A DNA stretch of 64,000 nt from Paenarthrobacter nicotinovorans (GCF_007670255.1 NZ_SZVS01000008.1:62001-126000), one strand, 5' to 3'; positions 51,664-60,692 are shown, counted from the stretch's first letter. Notes: generated by a model not told the origin, from the letters alone. Made by a program: numbers and translations.

Positions 51664-51861
51664 GCTTGCTCTTCTCGCGGAGTGTTGGACTTCGTGGAGT
51701 GGGGCGCATGCCCTGTTCCCCGGTTGGGGTCTCGACCCGGGCGTCCATCGATCCGCTGGTGGCGTCATCGAAGGACGCCATCGTTTCGAGGTGGCGGTGA
51801 GTCCCCGGCAGGGTGCTCACCACAGGTGGTCCCGGCACGTCGACTTACCGGAACAGACTCC

Positions 51862-51891
51862 ACGCTAGACACGTGTTAGGCCGCAAATCAA
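51862..51891 (-). promoter_or_regulatory. Candidate promoter of levansucrase
   Basis: Minus strand: -35 TTGATT (51891-51886), 18-nt spacer, -10 TAGCGT (51867-51862). Confidence 0.4.
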
Positions 51892-51932
51892 AGGGTGTTT
51901 CAGGCGCCCGAACAGCTACCCGCCAGTACATG

Positions 51933-51946
51933 CGCAAGCGCTTACA
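51933..51946. promoter_or_regulatory. LacI-family operator upstream of levansucrase
   Basis: Minus strand TGTAAGCGCTTGCG, one mismatch from the LacI-family consensus TGNAANCGNTTNCA with central AAGCGCTT (51936-51943). It lies about 42 nt upstream of the -35. The cognate regulator is not evident in the window. Confidence 0.65.
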
Positions 51947-52052
51947 TTGCCAACGTGCGCGCGTGGCATATGCCGCCGTCGAGAATCAAATGTTGCGCAA
52001 TAAATCTGTTTTAATCTGTGAATTTACTGTGCGTTTACGCCCCCGTTAAAAA

Positions 52053-52115
52053 CAACGCGGGGTCACTTATGGCCCATGTTTGTCCTAAACATGGGCCATA
52101 AGTGACCCCGCGTTG
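52053..52115. repeat. Intergenic palindrome family A, copy 2
   Basis: Perfect 29-bp arms (52053-52081 and 52087-52115), loop of 5 nt, core CAACGCGGGGTCACTTATGG. It lies 14 nt past the pnp stop. The arms differ from copy 1 by a compensated base-pair change. Confidence 0.92.
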
Positions 52116-52129
52116 CTCTAAGGGAGCGG

Positions 52130-52948
52130 TTAGAGCTTGGCGATGATCTCCGCCAGAAGCTTCGAGATCCGCTTGCCCGCTGCCTGCCCGGCCTCCAGAA
52201 CTTCCGCGTGGCTCAACGGAACCGGGCTGATGCCCGCGGCGAGGTTCGTCACCAGCGAGATGCCAAACACTTCCATGCCCGCATGGCGCCCGGCAATGGC
52301 TTCCAGCGCCGTGGACATGCCCACCAGGTCCGCGCCGATCCGCTTGGCATACTGCACCTCGGCCGGGGTCTCGTAGTGCGGGCCGGTGAACTGTGCGTAC
52401 ACGCCCTCCTGCAGAGAGGAATCCACTTCGCGGGCCAGTTGCCGGATGCGTGAAGAGTAGAGGTCGGTGAGGTCCACGAACGTTGCACCCTCAAGCGGTG
52501 AAGTTGCGGTCAGGTTGATGTGGTCACTGATCAGCACCGGGGTGCCGGGTGTCCAGTCCTCGTTGAGTCCGCCACAGCCGTTCGTCAGGACCAGTGTCTT
52601 GCAACCGGCGGCAGCAGCCGTCCGGACGCCGTGGACAACCGAGCGGACGCCACGGCCTTCGTAGTAGTGCGTCCTGGCACCCAGGACCAGGGCGCGCTTG
52701 CCCTCCTTCGTGAGCACGGAACGGATGGTGCCCACATGGCCCACCACGGCGGGCTTGTGAAAGCCCGGCACCTCGGAGGCGTTCAAGGTTGCCGTGGTCT
52801 CGCCGATGAGATCGGCGGCCTCGGCCCAGCCGGATCCAAGCACCAGCGCTACGTCGTGGGACTCGACGCCGGTCTCGGCGGCTATGAAGTCTGCGGCGGC
52901 CTGGGCGGCTTCAAAGGGGTCTGTGTTCATCAGCTCAGTGTTACTCAC
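52130..52948 (-). CDS. Purine nucleoside phosphorylase
   Basis: Phosphorolysis of inosine and guanosine for purine salvage. 272 aa, trimeric PNP type (PNP/MTAP class 2). Motifs: VLGSGWAEAADLI (phosphate site), ARTHYYEGRG, LTNGCGGLN, GPHYETPAEVQYAKRIGADLVGMST (purine and ribose site) and SLVTNLAAGI. The start is GTG 52948 with AAGGTAG upstream; ATG 52930 is an alternative. Divergent from lpdA, 98 bp apart. Confidence 0.93.
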   Translation of the reverse strand: MSNTELMNTDPFEAAQAAADFIAAETGVESHDVALVLGSGWAEAADLIGETTATLNASEVPGFHKPAVVGHVGTIRSVLTKEGKRALVLGARTHYYEGRGVRSVVHGVRTAAAAGCKTLVLTNGCGGLNEDWTPGTPVLISDHINLTATSPLEGATFVDLTDLYSSRIRQLAREVDSSLQEGVYAQFTGPHYETPAEVQYAKRIGADLVGMSTALEAIAGRHAGMEVFGISLVTNLAAGISPVPLSHAEVLEAGQAAGKRISKLLAEIIAKL

Positions 52949-53046
52949 TGGTACAAGCTACCTTGCGCCAACGGCAATCAGGTAGGGGCAGAGGTGAGGG
53001 TGGGCTGAGTGGCAGCCTGCGGAGCAATAAGCGAGAATTGAGGATT

Positions 53047-54456
53047 GTGACCACCCAAGTTGACTTCAGTGCCCCCCGTATCGCGATCCTGGGAGGTGGT
53101 CCCGGCGGATACGAAGCCGCCATGGTAGCCGCCTCACTGGGTGCCCACGTCACCGTCGTCGAGCGCGCCGGCCTCGGCGGATCCGCCGTGCTGACCGACG
53201 TCGTGCCTTCCAAGACCCTGATCGCCACCGCCGACCTCATGACCCGCGTCGGTGAGGCGGACGAGCTGGGAGTGAAGTTCGACGGCGATGGCGCGGCCTC
53301 CAAGCCCCGCGCCGACCTCAAGCACATCAACGACCGCGTCCTGAACCTGGCCCACGGACAGTCCAACGACATCCGCGCAGGCCTCGAGCGTTTGGGCGTG
53401 GAAATCGTCATCGGCTCCGGCAAACTGCTGGACAACAACACCATCGAGGTCCTGACGTTGGAAGGGACCCGCACCATCGACGCCGACGCCATCCTTTTGG
53501 CCGTGGGCGCCCACCCGCGCGAGCTCCCCACGGCAAAGCCCGACGGCGAACGCATCCTCAACTGGGCCCAGATCTACAACCTGGACGAACTTCCCGAGGA
53601 ACTGATCGTCGTGGGATCCGGTGTCACCGGGGCCGAATTCGCCTCCGCCTACAACGGCCTGGGCTCCAAGGTCACCTTGATTTCCAGCCGCGACCAGGTC
53701 CTCCCCGGCGAGGACACCGACGCTGCCAAGTTGCTGGAGGGTGTCTTCGAACGCCGCGGCGTCCGCGTTTTGTCCAAGTCCCGCGCGAATGCGGTTGAGC
53801 GGACGGACGACGGCGTGAAGGTCACCTTGGGCGACGGTTCCGTGGTGACGGGCTCGCACTGCCTGGTGTGCGTCGGATCCATCCCGAACACCGCAGGGGT
53901 CGGACTCGAGGAGGCCGGCGTAACGCTCACCGAATCGGGCCACATCAAGGTCGACGGCGTTTCCCGCACCACTGCGCCCAACATCTACGCTGCCGGCGAC
54001 TGCACGGGCGTTTTTGCTTTGGCATCCGTGGCTGCCATGCAGGGCCGGATCGCCATTGCACACTTCATGGGCGACGGCGTGAAGCCCCTCAAGCTCAACC
54101 AGGTGGCATCGAACATCTTCACCTCCCCGGAAATTGCTTCCGTTGGTGTCTCCGAGGCCGATCTCGCCTCGGGCAAGTACCAAGGCGATGTTGTGATGCT
54201 CTCGCTGCTCAGCAACGCCCGCGCCAAGATGCGCAATACCAAGGACGGCTTCGTCAAGATCATCGCCCGCAAGGGCTCCGGCACCGTTATCGGTGGCGTG
54301 GTGGTGGGACCGAACGCGTCGGAACTGATCTTCCCGATCTCCGTGGCTGTTACTCAGAAGCTCCACGTTGATGATGTGGCCAGTGCCTTCACCGTGTACC
54401 CGTCGCTGACCGGCTCCATCTCGGAGGCCGCACGCCGGCTGCACGTTCACATGTAG
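53047..54456 (+). CDS. lpdA: NAD(P)H-quinone dehydrogenase, LpdA type
   Basis: 469 aa member of the dihydrolipoamide dehydrogenase superfamily. FAD motif AILGGGPGGYEAAMVAASLG, second nucleotide motif VVGSGVTGAEFASAYNGLG, FAD signature APNIYAAGDCTG, and dimerisation domain. The usual CxxxxC redox pair is absent: the segment reads GGSAVLTDVVPSKTLI. This fits the mycobacterial LpdA (Rv3303c) quinone-reducing subgroup rather than a lipoamide enzyme. GTG 53047 is chosen for GAGG upstream and the family N-terminus; the frame runs to 52963. Confidence 0.9.
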   Translation: MTTQVDFSAPRIAILGGGPGGYEAAMVAASLGAHVTVVERAGLGGSAVLTDVVPSKTLIATADLMTRVGEADELGVKFDGDGAASKPRADLKHINDRVLNLAHGQSNDIRAGLERLGVEIVIGSGKLLDNNTIEVLTLEGTRTIDADAILLAVGAHPRELPTAKPDGERILNWAQIYNLDELPEELIVVGSGVTGAEFASAYNGLGSKVTLISSRDQVLPGEDTDAAKLLEGVFERRGVRVLSKSRANAVERTDDGVKVTLGDGSVVTGSHCLVCVGSIPNTAGVGLEEAGVTLTESGHIKVDGVSRTTAPNIYAAGDCTGVFALASVAAMQGRIAIAHFMGDGVKPLKLNQVASNIFTSPEIASVGVSEADLASGKYQGDVVMLSLLSNARAKMRNTKDGFVKIIARKGSGTVIGGVVVGPNASELIFPISVAVTQKLHVDDVASAFTVYPSLTGSISEAARRLHVHM

Positions 54457-54490
54457 CTTGTTGCTTCACGGGCCGCCTGCCGGGCACCCG

Positions 54491-54554
54491 ACTTCGCTGG
54501 AAAGCTGCGATGACGCCGGGAAACTTCCGGCTAACCCGCAGCGTTCCCGCGAAA
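54491..54554. repeat. Intergenic palindrome family B, copy 2 (degenerate)
   Basis: Imperfect outer arms ACTTCGCTGGAA / TTCCCGCGAAA and inner CCGG...CCGG pairing, followed on the plus strand by CGGGCTTTTTG. It lies between the convergent lpdA and MBL genes and may act as the lpdA terminator. Confidence 0.7.
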
Positions 54555-54569
54555 CGGGCTTTTTGCGTC

Positions 54570-55301
54570 TTAGGAGTCCAGGGCAGCCACTGCTTCGGCC
54601 AGGGGCATGTGGAGGGCAGGGCCGTGGCCGGGGAGGATCACGTTCGCTTCCAGGCTCTCCAGTCGCCGGGCAGAGGACAGTGCTGCGGCCGGGTCCGAGT
54701 GGAACATCTTGTGCAGCATCTGGGGCCCTTCCTTGCTGCTGATCGGATGACCGCTGACGAACGTATCTCCCACGGCGATCGCTCCGGCGCCCCGCAGCCG
54801 GAGGACCACGTTTCCGGGGGTGTGGCCGGGGAGCGTGATTGCTTCGGGCGGGCCGGGGAGGGCCGCGAGCCGCTCAGGGGTCCAGGCTTCGGCGAGCACG
54901 GCCGGCTTGGCTTGGAGGGCCTTGGCCTTGATGACATGGATCATCCAGCGCAAGACTGTGGGACGCCAGATCCTGGCCAGCACTTGGCCCATGGTGACCT
55001 GGTGCTTCTCCTTGCCCTGGACGTGGGCCAGCTCCTCCGGGGAGCAGAGGATGGGCGTGCCGTAGCTCTCAGAGAAGTACGCGGCCGAGCCTGTGTGGTC
55101 CACGTGGCCGTGAGTGATGAGCATGGCCTTGGCCTCGGCGGGATCGAGCCCCAGTTGGCGGATGGAGGACAGGACCGCGTCCCGGTCCGCCGGGTATCCG
55201 CCGTCGATCAGGATGAAACCTGTCTCGTCGCGGACAATGAGCCAGTTGGAGGCGGGCCCTTCGACAAAATGGACGCCGGGGGCGGGTTCAGAGATGTTCA
55301 C
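54570..55301 (-). CDS. MBL fold metallo-hydrolase
   Basis: 243 aa. Metallo-beta-lactamase metal sites: THGHVDHTGS (HxHxDH), GHTPGN, VGDTFVSG and PGHGPAL. No additional domain. The substrate is unknown; the simple layout resembles glyoxalase II-like or generic hydrolases. GTG 55301 begins at the family start (VNISEPAPGVHFVEG) and the upstream frame extension is not conserved in character. Palindrome family B copies flank it on both sides. Confidence 0.85.
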   Translation of the reverse strand: MNISEPAPGVHFVEGPASNWLIVRDETGFILIDGGYPADRDAVLSSIRQLGLDPAEAKAMLITHGHVDHTGSAAYFSESYGTPILCSPEELAHVQGKEKHQVTMGQVLARIWRPTVLRWMIHVIKAKALQAKPAVLAEAWTPERLAALPGPPEAITLPGHTPGNVVLRLRGAGAIAVGDTFVSGHPISSKEGPQMLHKMFHSDPAAALSSARRLESLEANVILPGHGPALHMPLAEAVAALDS

Positions 55302-55330
55302 TGTCGGAAGTCTAGTCCGCCGGGCGTTCA

Positions 55331-55403
55331 CGTGACTTCGCTGGAAGCTTGCGAAGACGCCGGGAAACTTCCGGCGAACCCGCAGCGTTCCAGCGAAGTC
55401 ACG
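55331..55403. repeat. Intergenic palindrome family B, copy 3
   Basis: Perfect 16-bp arms CGTGACTTCGCTGGAA (55331-55346) and its complement (55388-55403). The interior matches copy 2 almost base for base (GCCGGGAAACTTCCGGC core). It lies upstream of the MBL gene and downstream of nasB. Confidence 0.85.
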
Positions 55404-55411
55404 GCACGGCC

Positions 55412-56974
55412 TCAGGCAACAGCCCCTTGGAAGTGCTTCTCGATGAGGCCCTTGATGTCCTCGTGGCATCCACCGCAGCCGGTTCCGGCGCGGGTTGCTT
55501 TGGAAACCTCCGCAACGGAAGAGCAGCCCTCCACCACGGAATCCCCGATACTGGCGGCGCTGACACCGGCGCAGCGGCAGACGGTCCGCTGGGGGTCGTT
55601 GTTCGCGGCCCCCGTATCGAGTTGGTCCGGACCATCGAGCCGAAGCAGCAAGGAGCGGTCCGCTGGCAGCTCCGAAGCGCGTTCGAACAGCATCACCAGC
55701 TCGGCGGCAGTCCTGGGCATCCCCACGGCAACCAAGCCCTCCAAAACCCCGCCGCGGGTCGTCATTTTCACGTAGCGCCCGTGCTCGGGATCGGCCCACT
55801 GTGAGATCTGCCGGCGCGGACGACCGGCAGCGGCCCCGGCCTCAAGCAGTTCCTCGTCCCAAGGATCGGCCTGGTTGCCGCCCGCCACGGCCAGGTTGAG
55901 GCCCCGGGCCTTGAGGACAATGACACCGGGCTTCTCTACTGGCAAGGGCTCCAACGAATCCGCGGCGGCCTGTCCGTCCCTGGCCAGAACCATCAGGTAC
56001 TCCGCCAGCCACTCGGCCTGCCGCCACCCGGGACCAACAAGGCCGGAAGGACCAGCGGCTGTCCGGCACTCAACGCAGGAGGCATCAGAGCAACGGACTT
56101 CGGCGCAGTCACCGATCGCGAACATGTGGGGCTCATGGTGCGTACGCAGATGGTGGTCCACCAGGACTCCGGTGCCAACAGGCAGACCACAGCCCTCTGC
56201 CAACTCACTCCGCGGCCGCACGCCGCAGGACAAGACCAGCAGGTCGCCGTCGATCGCGGAGCCGTCATCGAGCAGCAACGCTGAGAACGAGCCGCTGGGA
56301 CCCGCGGTTTCGACGCCGGTGGAGCGTGCGTTGCCAGCCACGCGGATTCCGTTGCTGCGCAGACTCGCAGTCAGGACGGAGCCACTGCCGCGGTCGATGC
56401 TGCGGCCCAGTGGAAACGGTCCGTTGTGCACCACGGTTGCCTGGGCGCCTTCCTCGGAGACGGCCAAAGCAGTCTCCAAGCCGAGCACGCCGCCGCCAAG
56501 GATCACTACGCGTTTTCGGCCGGCAACAGCGGAGCGCAGCACAGCGGCATCCTGGAGGTCGCGGAGGGTAATGACGCCGGCCGGCAACACAGGTCCGGAC
56601 GGTTCAGGGTTCAACCCCGTGAGGTTGGGAATGACCGGCCGTGAACCCGTAGCGAAGACCAACCGGTCGTAGTGCTCAGCGCTGCCATCGGAGAGGACAA
56701 CGCTCTGCCGCGCACGGTCGATCCTCTTCACCGTTGTGCCCAGCCGTACTTCCACCCCGGAAGCTTCCAAATCGGCAGCATCCGCCATGGCCAGGGCGTC
56801 GGCTGTCGTGCGCCCCACCCCAAGCTCGGCCACCATCACGCGGTTGTAGGCTGCCTCGGTTTCCTGTCCCACAACGAGCAGTTGCACAAGCCCCGAACGA
56901 ACGGAGGGAAGCAGCTCATCGACCAAACGGGCAGCCACCGGCCCGAATCCAACAACAACAATGCGCTCGCTCAT
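55412..56974 (-). CDS. nasB: NAD(P)H-dependent electron-transfer subunit of nitrate reductase (NasB-like)
   Basis: 520 aa. FAD module (RIVVVGFGPVAARLVDELL, YNRVMVAELG, RKRVVILGGGVLGLETALAV, PHMFAIGDCAEV) and a C-terminal BFD-type [2Fe-2S] region CRCAG...GTGCGGCHEDI. It resembles the flavin half of NirB without siroheme, and so would pass electrons from NAD(P)H to NasC. Its ATG (56974) overlaps the nasC stop by 4 nt. The frame extends to 57055 without support. Confidence 0.85.
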   Translation of the reverse strand: MSERIVVVGFGPVAARLVDELLPSVRSGLVQLLVVGQETEAAYNRVMVAELGVGRTTADALAMADAADLEASGVEVRLGTTVKRIDRARQSVVLSDGSAEHYDRLVFATGSRPVIPNLTGLNPEPSGPVLPAGVITLRDLQDAAVLRSAVAGRKRVVILGGGVLGLETALAVSEEGAQATVVHNGPFPLGRSIDRGSGSVLTASLRSNGIRVAGNARSTGVETAGPSGSFSALLLDDGSAIDGDLLVLSCGVRPRSELAEGCGLPVGTGVLVDHHLRTHHEPHMFAIGDCAEVRCSDASCVECRTAAGPSGLVGPGWRQAEWLAEYLMVLARDGQAAADSLEPLPVEKPGVIVLKARGLNLAVAGGNQADPWDEELLEAGAAAGRPRRQISQWADPEHGRYVKMTTRGGVLEGLVAVGMPRTAAELVMLFERASELPADRSLLLRLDGPDQLDTGAANNDPQRTVCRCAGVSAASIGDSVVEGCSSVAEVSKATRAGTGCGGCHEDIKGLIEKHFQGAVA

Positions 56975-59169
56975 TGAGCCTCCTCGGCGTACAAAGGCAG
57001 TCCCGCGTCGACCAGGGCGGCGGGGACGGGGTTGGAAACAGCGCGCCGGACCCACACCCGGCTGGTCTTGAATTCCGGCATGCCGGAGATCGGATCAGTG
57101 GTGGCCTCGGTGAGCCGGTTGGCGTTCTCCTGGCCGGGGAAGTGGAAGGGAAGGAAAACGGTGTCCGGACGGACGGTGTTGCTCAGCTCAGCCCGGCACA
57201 GCACCTCGCCGCGCTCGTTGCTGACTGTGGCGTAGTCGCCGTCGGTGATCCCACGGGAGGACGCGGTTGCAGGGTGGATCAGCAGCCGTACCTGTGGTTG
57301 CGCGGCGAGTAAGTCGGCGACGCGCCGTGTTTGCGAACCCGACTGGTAGTGCTCCAGCAGGCGTCCGGTGGCCAGGGCCAGGGAATCATCCGCGAACGAC
57401 CGTACGGCCTTCTTGGACGGGGTCACGGGAACCATCACGGCCCGGCCATCGGCGTGCGCGAAACCATCGGCAAACAGTCGGGGAGTGCCGTTGCTGCCCA
57501 CGGGGTACGGCCAATAGGCCGCTTCGCCGCGGTCCAACATGGCGTAGTCGATGCCGGAGTAATCCGCCAGGCCACCGGCAGAAGCCACACGCAATTCCTC
57601 GAACACGGTTTCCGGATCGTCGCTGAACGTGGACGGGGCCTCCAGAAGCTCGGCAAGCCGGGCCATGAACCACAGTTCGGTCCGGACACCCGGGGGAGGG
57701 GTCAGCGCACGCCGACGCCGGATCACGCGTCCCTCAAGGTTTGTCAGCGTGCCCTCTTCCTCGGCCCACTGCGTCACCGGCAGCACAAGGTCCGCCTCCA
57801 TGGCCGTCTCCGACATGAAGAAGTCGCAGACCACCAGGAAGTCGAGGTCCCTGAGCCCGGCAGTGACGGCATTGGTGTCTGGTGCCGAGACCACCACGTT
57901 GGCGCCGTGCACGAGAAGGCAACGGACGCCGTCGGGCTTTCCGAGCGATTTCAGAAGTTCGACGGCGGGCAGTCCCGGACCAGGGATGAGCGACTCGTCG
58001 ATGCCCCACACGGAAGCGATATGGGCGCGTGCCGCAGGATCGGTGATCTTGCGGTAACCCGGGAGCTGGTCGGCCTTCTGGCCGTGTTCGCGTCCACCCT
58101 GGCCGTTGCCCTGTCCGGTGAGGGTGCCGTAGCCGCTTCGCGCCGAGCCGGGCAGGCCCAGAAGGAGGCTGAGGTTGATGGCGGCCGTGGCGGTGTCCGT
58201 TCCGTCCACGTGTTGTTCGACGCCGCGGCCACTGAGGATGTAGCTGCCGCCGGTACGTGCTCCCTGGGCGAGTCGGCGTGCGGTGTCCCGGATGAGGTTC
58301 GCGGGGACGCCGGTGATGGACTGGACCCGTTCCGGCCAGAACGCGGAGAGGCTGCGGACCAGCGCGGGGTAGCCGGAGGTACGGGCCGCCACGAAAGCTG
58401 AGTCCACCAACCCCTCATGGACCACTACATGCGAGATGCCCAAAAGGAGAGCCAAATCAGTACCGGGCGTCGGCTGCAGGTGGAGGCCGCCGCCGTCGGA
58501 CGTCAATGCGGCAGTAGCCGAGCGGCGGGGGTCCACCACGATCAGGCCGCCCGCGTCGCGTGTGCCATGCAGGTGCTGGACGAAGGGCGGCATGGTGTCG
58601 GCGACGTTGGAACCGAGCAGGAGGATGACCGACGCCGAGTCCAAGTCCGTGACCGGGAAGGGGAGTCCGCGGTCCACGCCGAACGCGCGGTTCCCGGCTG
58701 CTGCTGCCGATGACATGCAGAACCGGCCGTTGTAGTCGATCCGGGAGGTACGAAGCGCCAAGCGGGCGAACTTGCCCAACATGTAGGCCTTCTCGTTGGT
58801 GAGGCCGCCGCCGCCGAAGACTCCGACGGCGTCGTTCCCATACTGCCCCTGAGTGTCCTTGACCGCCGCCGTGATGAGCGTGAGGGCCTGCTCCCAGGAG
58901 ATCGGTTGGTGGACGCCGTCGGAGCCTTTCAGCATCGGCTCGGTGACCCGGCCGCTATGGCGCAACAACGACGCCGATGTCCAGCCCTTGCGGCACAGCC
59001 CGCCCCGGTTGGTGGGGAAGTCGCGCCCGGAAACGTCGAGGGGCGCGGTGGGTTGGGCAGGCCCGGCGGCCGCTGCCGCCTGACCCGCCACCTCAGGGGT
59101 GGCCGGGCTCAGCGTCATGGCGCACTGGAGCGCGCAGTAGGGGCAGTGGGTATCGGCGCCGTTGGGCAT
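56971..59169 (-). CDS. nasC: Assimilatory nitrate reductase catalytic subunit
   Basis: Reduces nitrate to nitrite in the cytoplasm. 732 aa molybdopterin (bis-MGD) oxidoreductase. N-terminal 4Fe-4S ligands CPYCALQC with a fourth cysteine in GGLCRKGW, then molybdopterin domains (NGRFCMSSAAAAGNRAFGVDRGLPFP, with the Mo-ligand region CMSS; LLLGSNVADTMPP; VVDPRRSATA) and a C-terminal dinucleotide-binding domain (TGRLLEHYQSGSQTRR...). The ATG directly follows the narK stop with no gap and overlaps nasB. Confidence 0.92.
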   Translation of the reverse strand: MPNGADTHCPYCALQCAMTLSPATPEVAGQAAAAAGPAQPTAPLDVSGRDFPTNRGGLCRKGWTSASLLRHSGRVTEPMLKGSDGVHQPISWEQALTLITAAVKDTQGQYGNDAVGVFGGGGLTNEKAYMLGKFARLALRTSRIDYNGRFCMSSAAAAGNRAFGVDRGLPFPVTDLDSASVILLLGSNVADTMPPFVQHLHGTRDAGGLIVVDPRRSATAALTSDGGGLHLQPTPGTDLALLLGISHVVVHEGLVDSAFVAARTSGYPALVRSLSAFWPERVQSITGVPANLIRDTARRLAQGARTGGSYILSGRGVEQHVDGTDTATAAINLSLLLGLPGSARSGYGTLTGQGNGQGGREHGQKADQLPGYRKITDPAARAHIASVWGIDESLIPGPGLPAVELLKSLGKPDGVRCLLVHGANVVVSAPDTNAVTAGLRDLDFLVVCDFFMSETAMEADLVLPVTQWAEEEGTLTNLEGRVIRRRRALTPPPGVRTELWFMARLAELLEAPSTFSDDPETVFEELRVASAGGLADYSGIDYAMLDRGEAAYWPYPVGSNGTPRLFADGFAHADGRAVMVPVTPSKKAVRSFADDSLALATGRLLEHYQSGSQTRRVADLLAAQPQVRLLIHPATASSRGITDGDYATVSNERGEVLCRAELSNTVRPDTVFLPFHFPGQENANRLTEATTDPISGMPEFKTSRVWVRRAVSNPVPAALVDAGLPLYAEEAQ

Positions 59170-60582
59170 CTAGATGTGTCCGATCGTGTTGCGCTGGCGG
59201 GCAGGGCGGATGTAGCAGACCCAGCAAACTGCCAGCATCAGGACATAGGCCGCCACGAATCCGTAGAACGCCGGGGTGTAGGAGCCGCTGGCCGTGTTGG
59301 AGGCGTTGAGCACCTGCGGAATCACGAAGCCGCCGTAGGCGCCGATCGCCGAGATCAGGCCCAGGGAGGAGGCTGCGAGGCGTGCTGTGGCGGCGCTGCT
59401 GGCACCGGAGCGGGCTGCGCGGCTGGACGTCGCGAAGATGACAGGGATCATGCGGTAGGTCGCACCGTTTCCGAAGCCGCTGGAGACGAAGAGCAGGAGG
59501 AACAGGCCCAGGAAGAGCCAGAAGTTCTTCAGTGGCAGCGTCCAGATCATTGTGAGGGTGATGACGGCCATCGAAGCGAACGCGGTGATGGTCATACGCG
59601 CCCCGCCCATGCGGTCGGCCATCCGTCCGCCGTAGGGTCGGGCCAGGGAACCGACCAGCGGGCCGAGGAAGGCCAGGGACAGTGCGACTGCACCGACGTG
59701 GATCGAGGAGAACTCCGGGAAGTAGTCCTTGATCAGCTTGGGGAAGACACCGGCGAAACCGATGAACGAGCCAAAAGTGCCGATGTACAGGAACGCCATG
59801 ATCCACAGGTGCGGTTCCTTCACCGCGGCCAGGGAACCGGCTACGTCACCCTTGGCGCTGGTGAGGTTGTTCATGTACTTCCAGGCGCCGAAGGCGGCGA
59901 TGATGATCAGCGGGATCCAGATGATGCCAGCCATGGGCAGGTTCACGGTTCCGGCCGCCAGCAAGGTGATGGCGATGGGGACAACAAGCTGTGCGACGGC
60001 GGCACCCAGGTTTCCGCCTGCGGCGTTCAGTCCCAAGGCCCAGCCCTTTTCACGTGCGGGGTAGAAGAAGGTGATGTTGGCCATCGAGCTGGCGAAGTTG
60101 CCGCCGCCGAAGCCGGCGAGGGCGGCCATGAGGAGCATGACGCCGAACGGAGTCTGCGGGTTCGAGACACACAGCGCGAGTCCCGTAGTAGGGATCAGGA
60201 GCAGGAGTGCCGAGACGATGGTCCAGTTCCGGCCACCGAACCTGGGAACCATGAAGGTGTAGGGGATACGAAGTGTCGCGCCTACGAGGCTGGGGATGGA
60301 GATGAGCCAGAAGATCTGGTTGGTGTCGAAGGTGAAGCCGGCCGCGGGGAGTTGGACAACCACGATGGACCACAACTGCCACACAACGAATCCGAGGAAT
60401 TCTGCGAAAATGGACCAGTACAGGTTTCGCTTCGCGATGACCCGGCCTTCGGCTTCCCACTGGCCCTTGTCTTCGGCATCCCAGTTGGCAATCCAGCGGC
60501 CTGGGCGGTGTTCGAGGGCGGTGGTGGCGGCAGCAGTGGACTGGACTGGAGCCAGTGCATCTGCGGTGCTTTCAACAGTCAC
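59170..60582 (-). CDS. narK: Nitrate/nitrite transporter, NarK family
   Basis: 470 aa MFS protein with 12 predicted helices after a polar N-terminus of about 55 residues. Nitrate-porter signatures are visible: GFGGGNFASSMANITFFYP and, in the second half, GFGNGATYRMIPVIF, each with the glycine-rich nitrate motif. GTG 60582 is chosen because AAGGAGG lies 7 nt upstream. First gene of the narK-nasC-nasB operon, preceded by a GlnR-like array. Confidence 0.92.
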   Translation of the reverse strand: MTVESTADALAPVQSTAAATTALEHRPGRWIANWDAEDKGQWEAEGRVIAKRNLYWSIFAEFLGFVVWQLWSIVVVQLPAAGFTFDTNQIFWLISIPSLVGATLRIPYTFMVPRFGGRNWTIVSALLLLIPTTGLALCVSNPQTPFGVMLLMAALAGFGGGNFASSMANITFFYPAREKGWALGLNAAGGNLGAAVAQLVVPIAITLLAAGTVNLPMAGIIWIPLIIIAAFGAWKYMNNLTSAKGDVAGSLAAVKEPHLWIMAFLYIGTFGSFIGFAGVFPKLIKDYFPEFSSIHVGAVALSLAFLGPLVGSLARPYGGRMADRMGGARMTITAFASMAVITLTMIWTLPLKNFWLFLGLFLLLFVSSGFGNGATYRMIPVIFATSSRAARSGASSAATARLAASSLGLISAIGAYGGFVIPQVLNASNTASGSYTPAFYGFVAAYVLMLAVCWVCYIRPARQRNTIGHI

Positions 60583-60654
60583 GGAGTGCCTCCTTGGTGG
60601 GGGTCGGTGTTCTTCCAAGGTAGGTTTGGCGCATTTCGTCGACGGTCGCGGTTT

Positions 60655-60692
60655 GTAAACGGGCTGTGACATTTCCCTATCAGCGCGGTCAC
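60655..60692 (-). promoter_or_regulatory. Putative GlnR box upstream of narK
   Basis: Minus strand 5-mers at 11-bp spacing: GTGAC (60688), GATAG (60677), GTCAC (60666), TTTAC (60655). Two fit gTnAc well; the GaAAc half-sites are degenerate. Distance to the start codon is 73 nt, similar to nirB. Confidence 0.4.

Larger units (their letters stand above)
51664..52129. promoter_or_regulatory. 466-bp control region between levansucrase and pnp
   Basis: No gene found. Next to levansucrase lies an untranslated leader of about 190 nt, then the promoter and the LacI-type operator; next to pnp lies palindrome family A copy 2. The middle (51950-52045) is AT-richer than its surroundings, with nothing further recognised. 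Confidence 0.5.
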
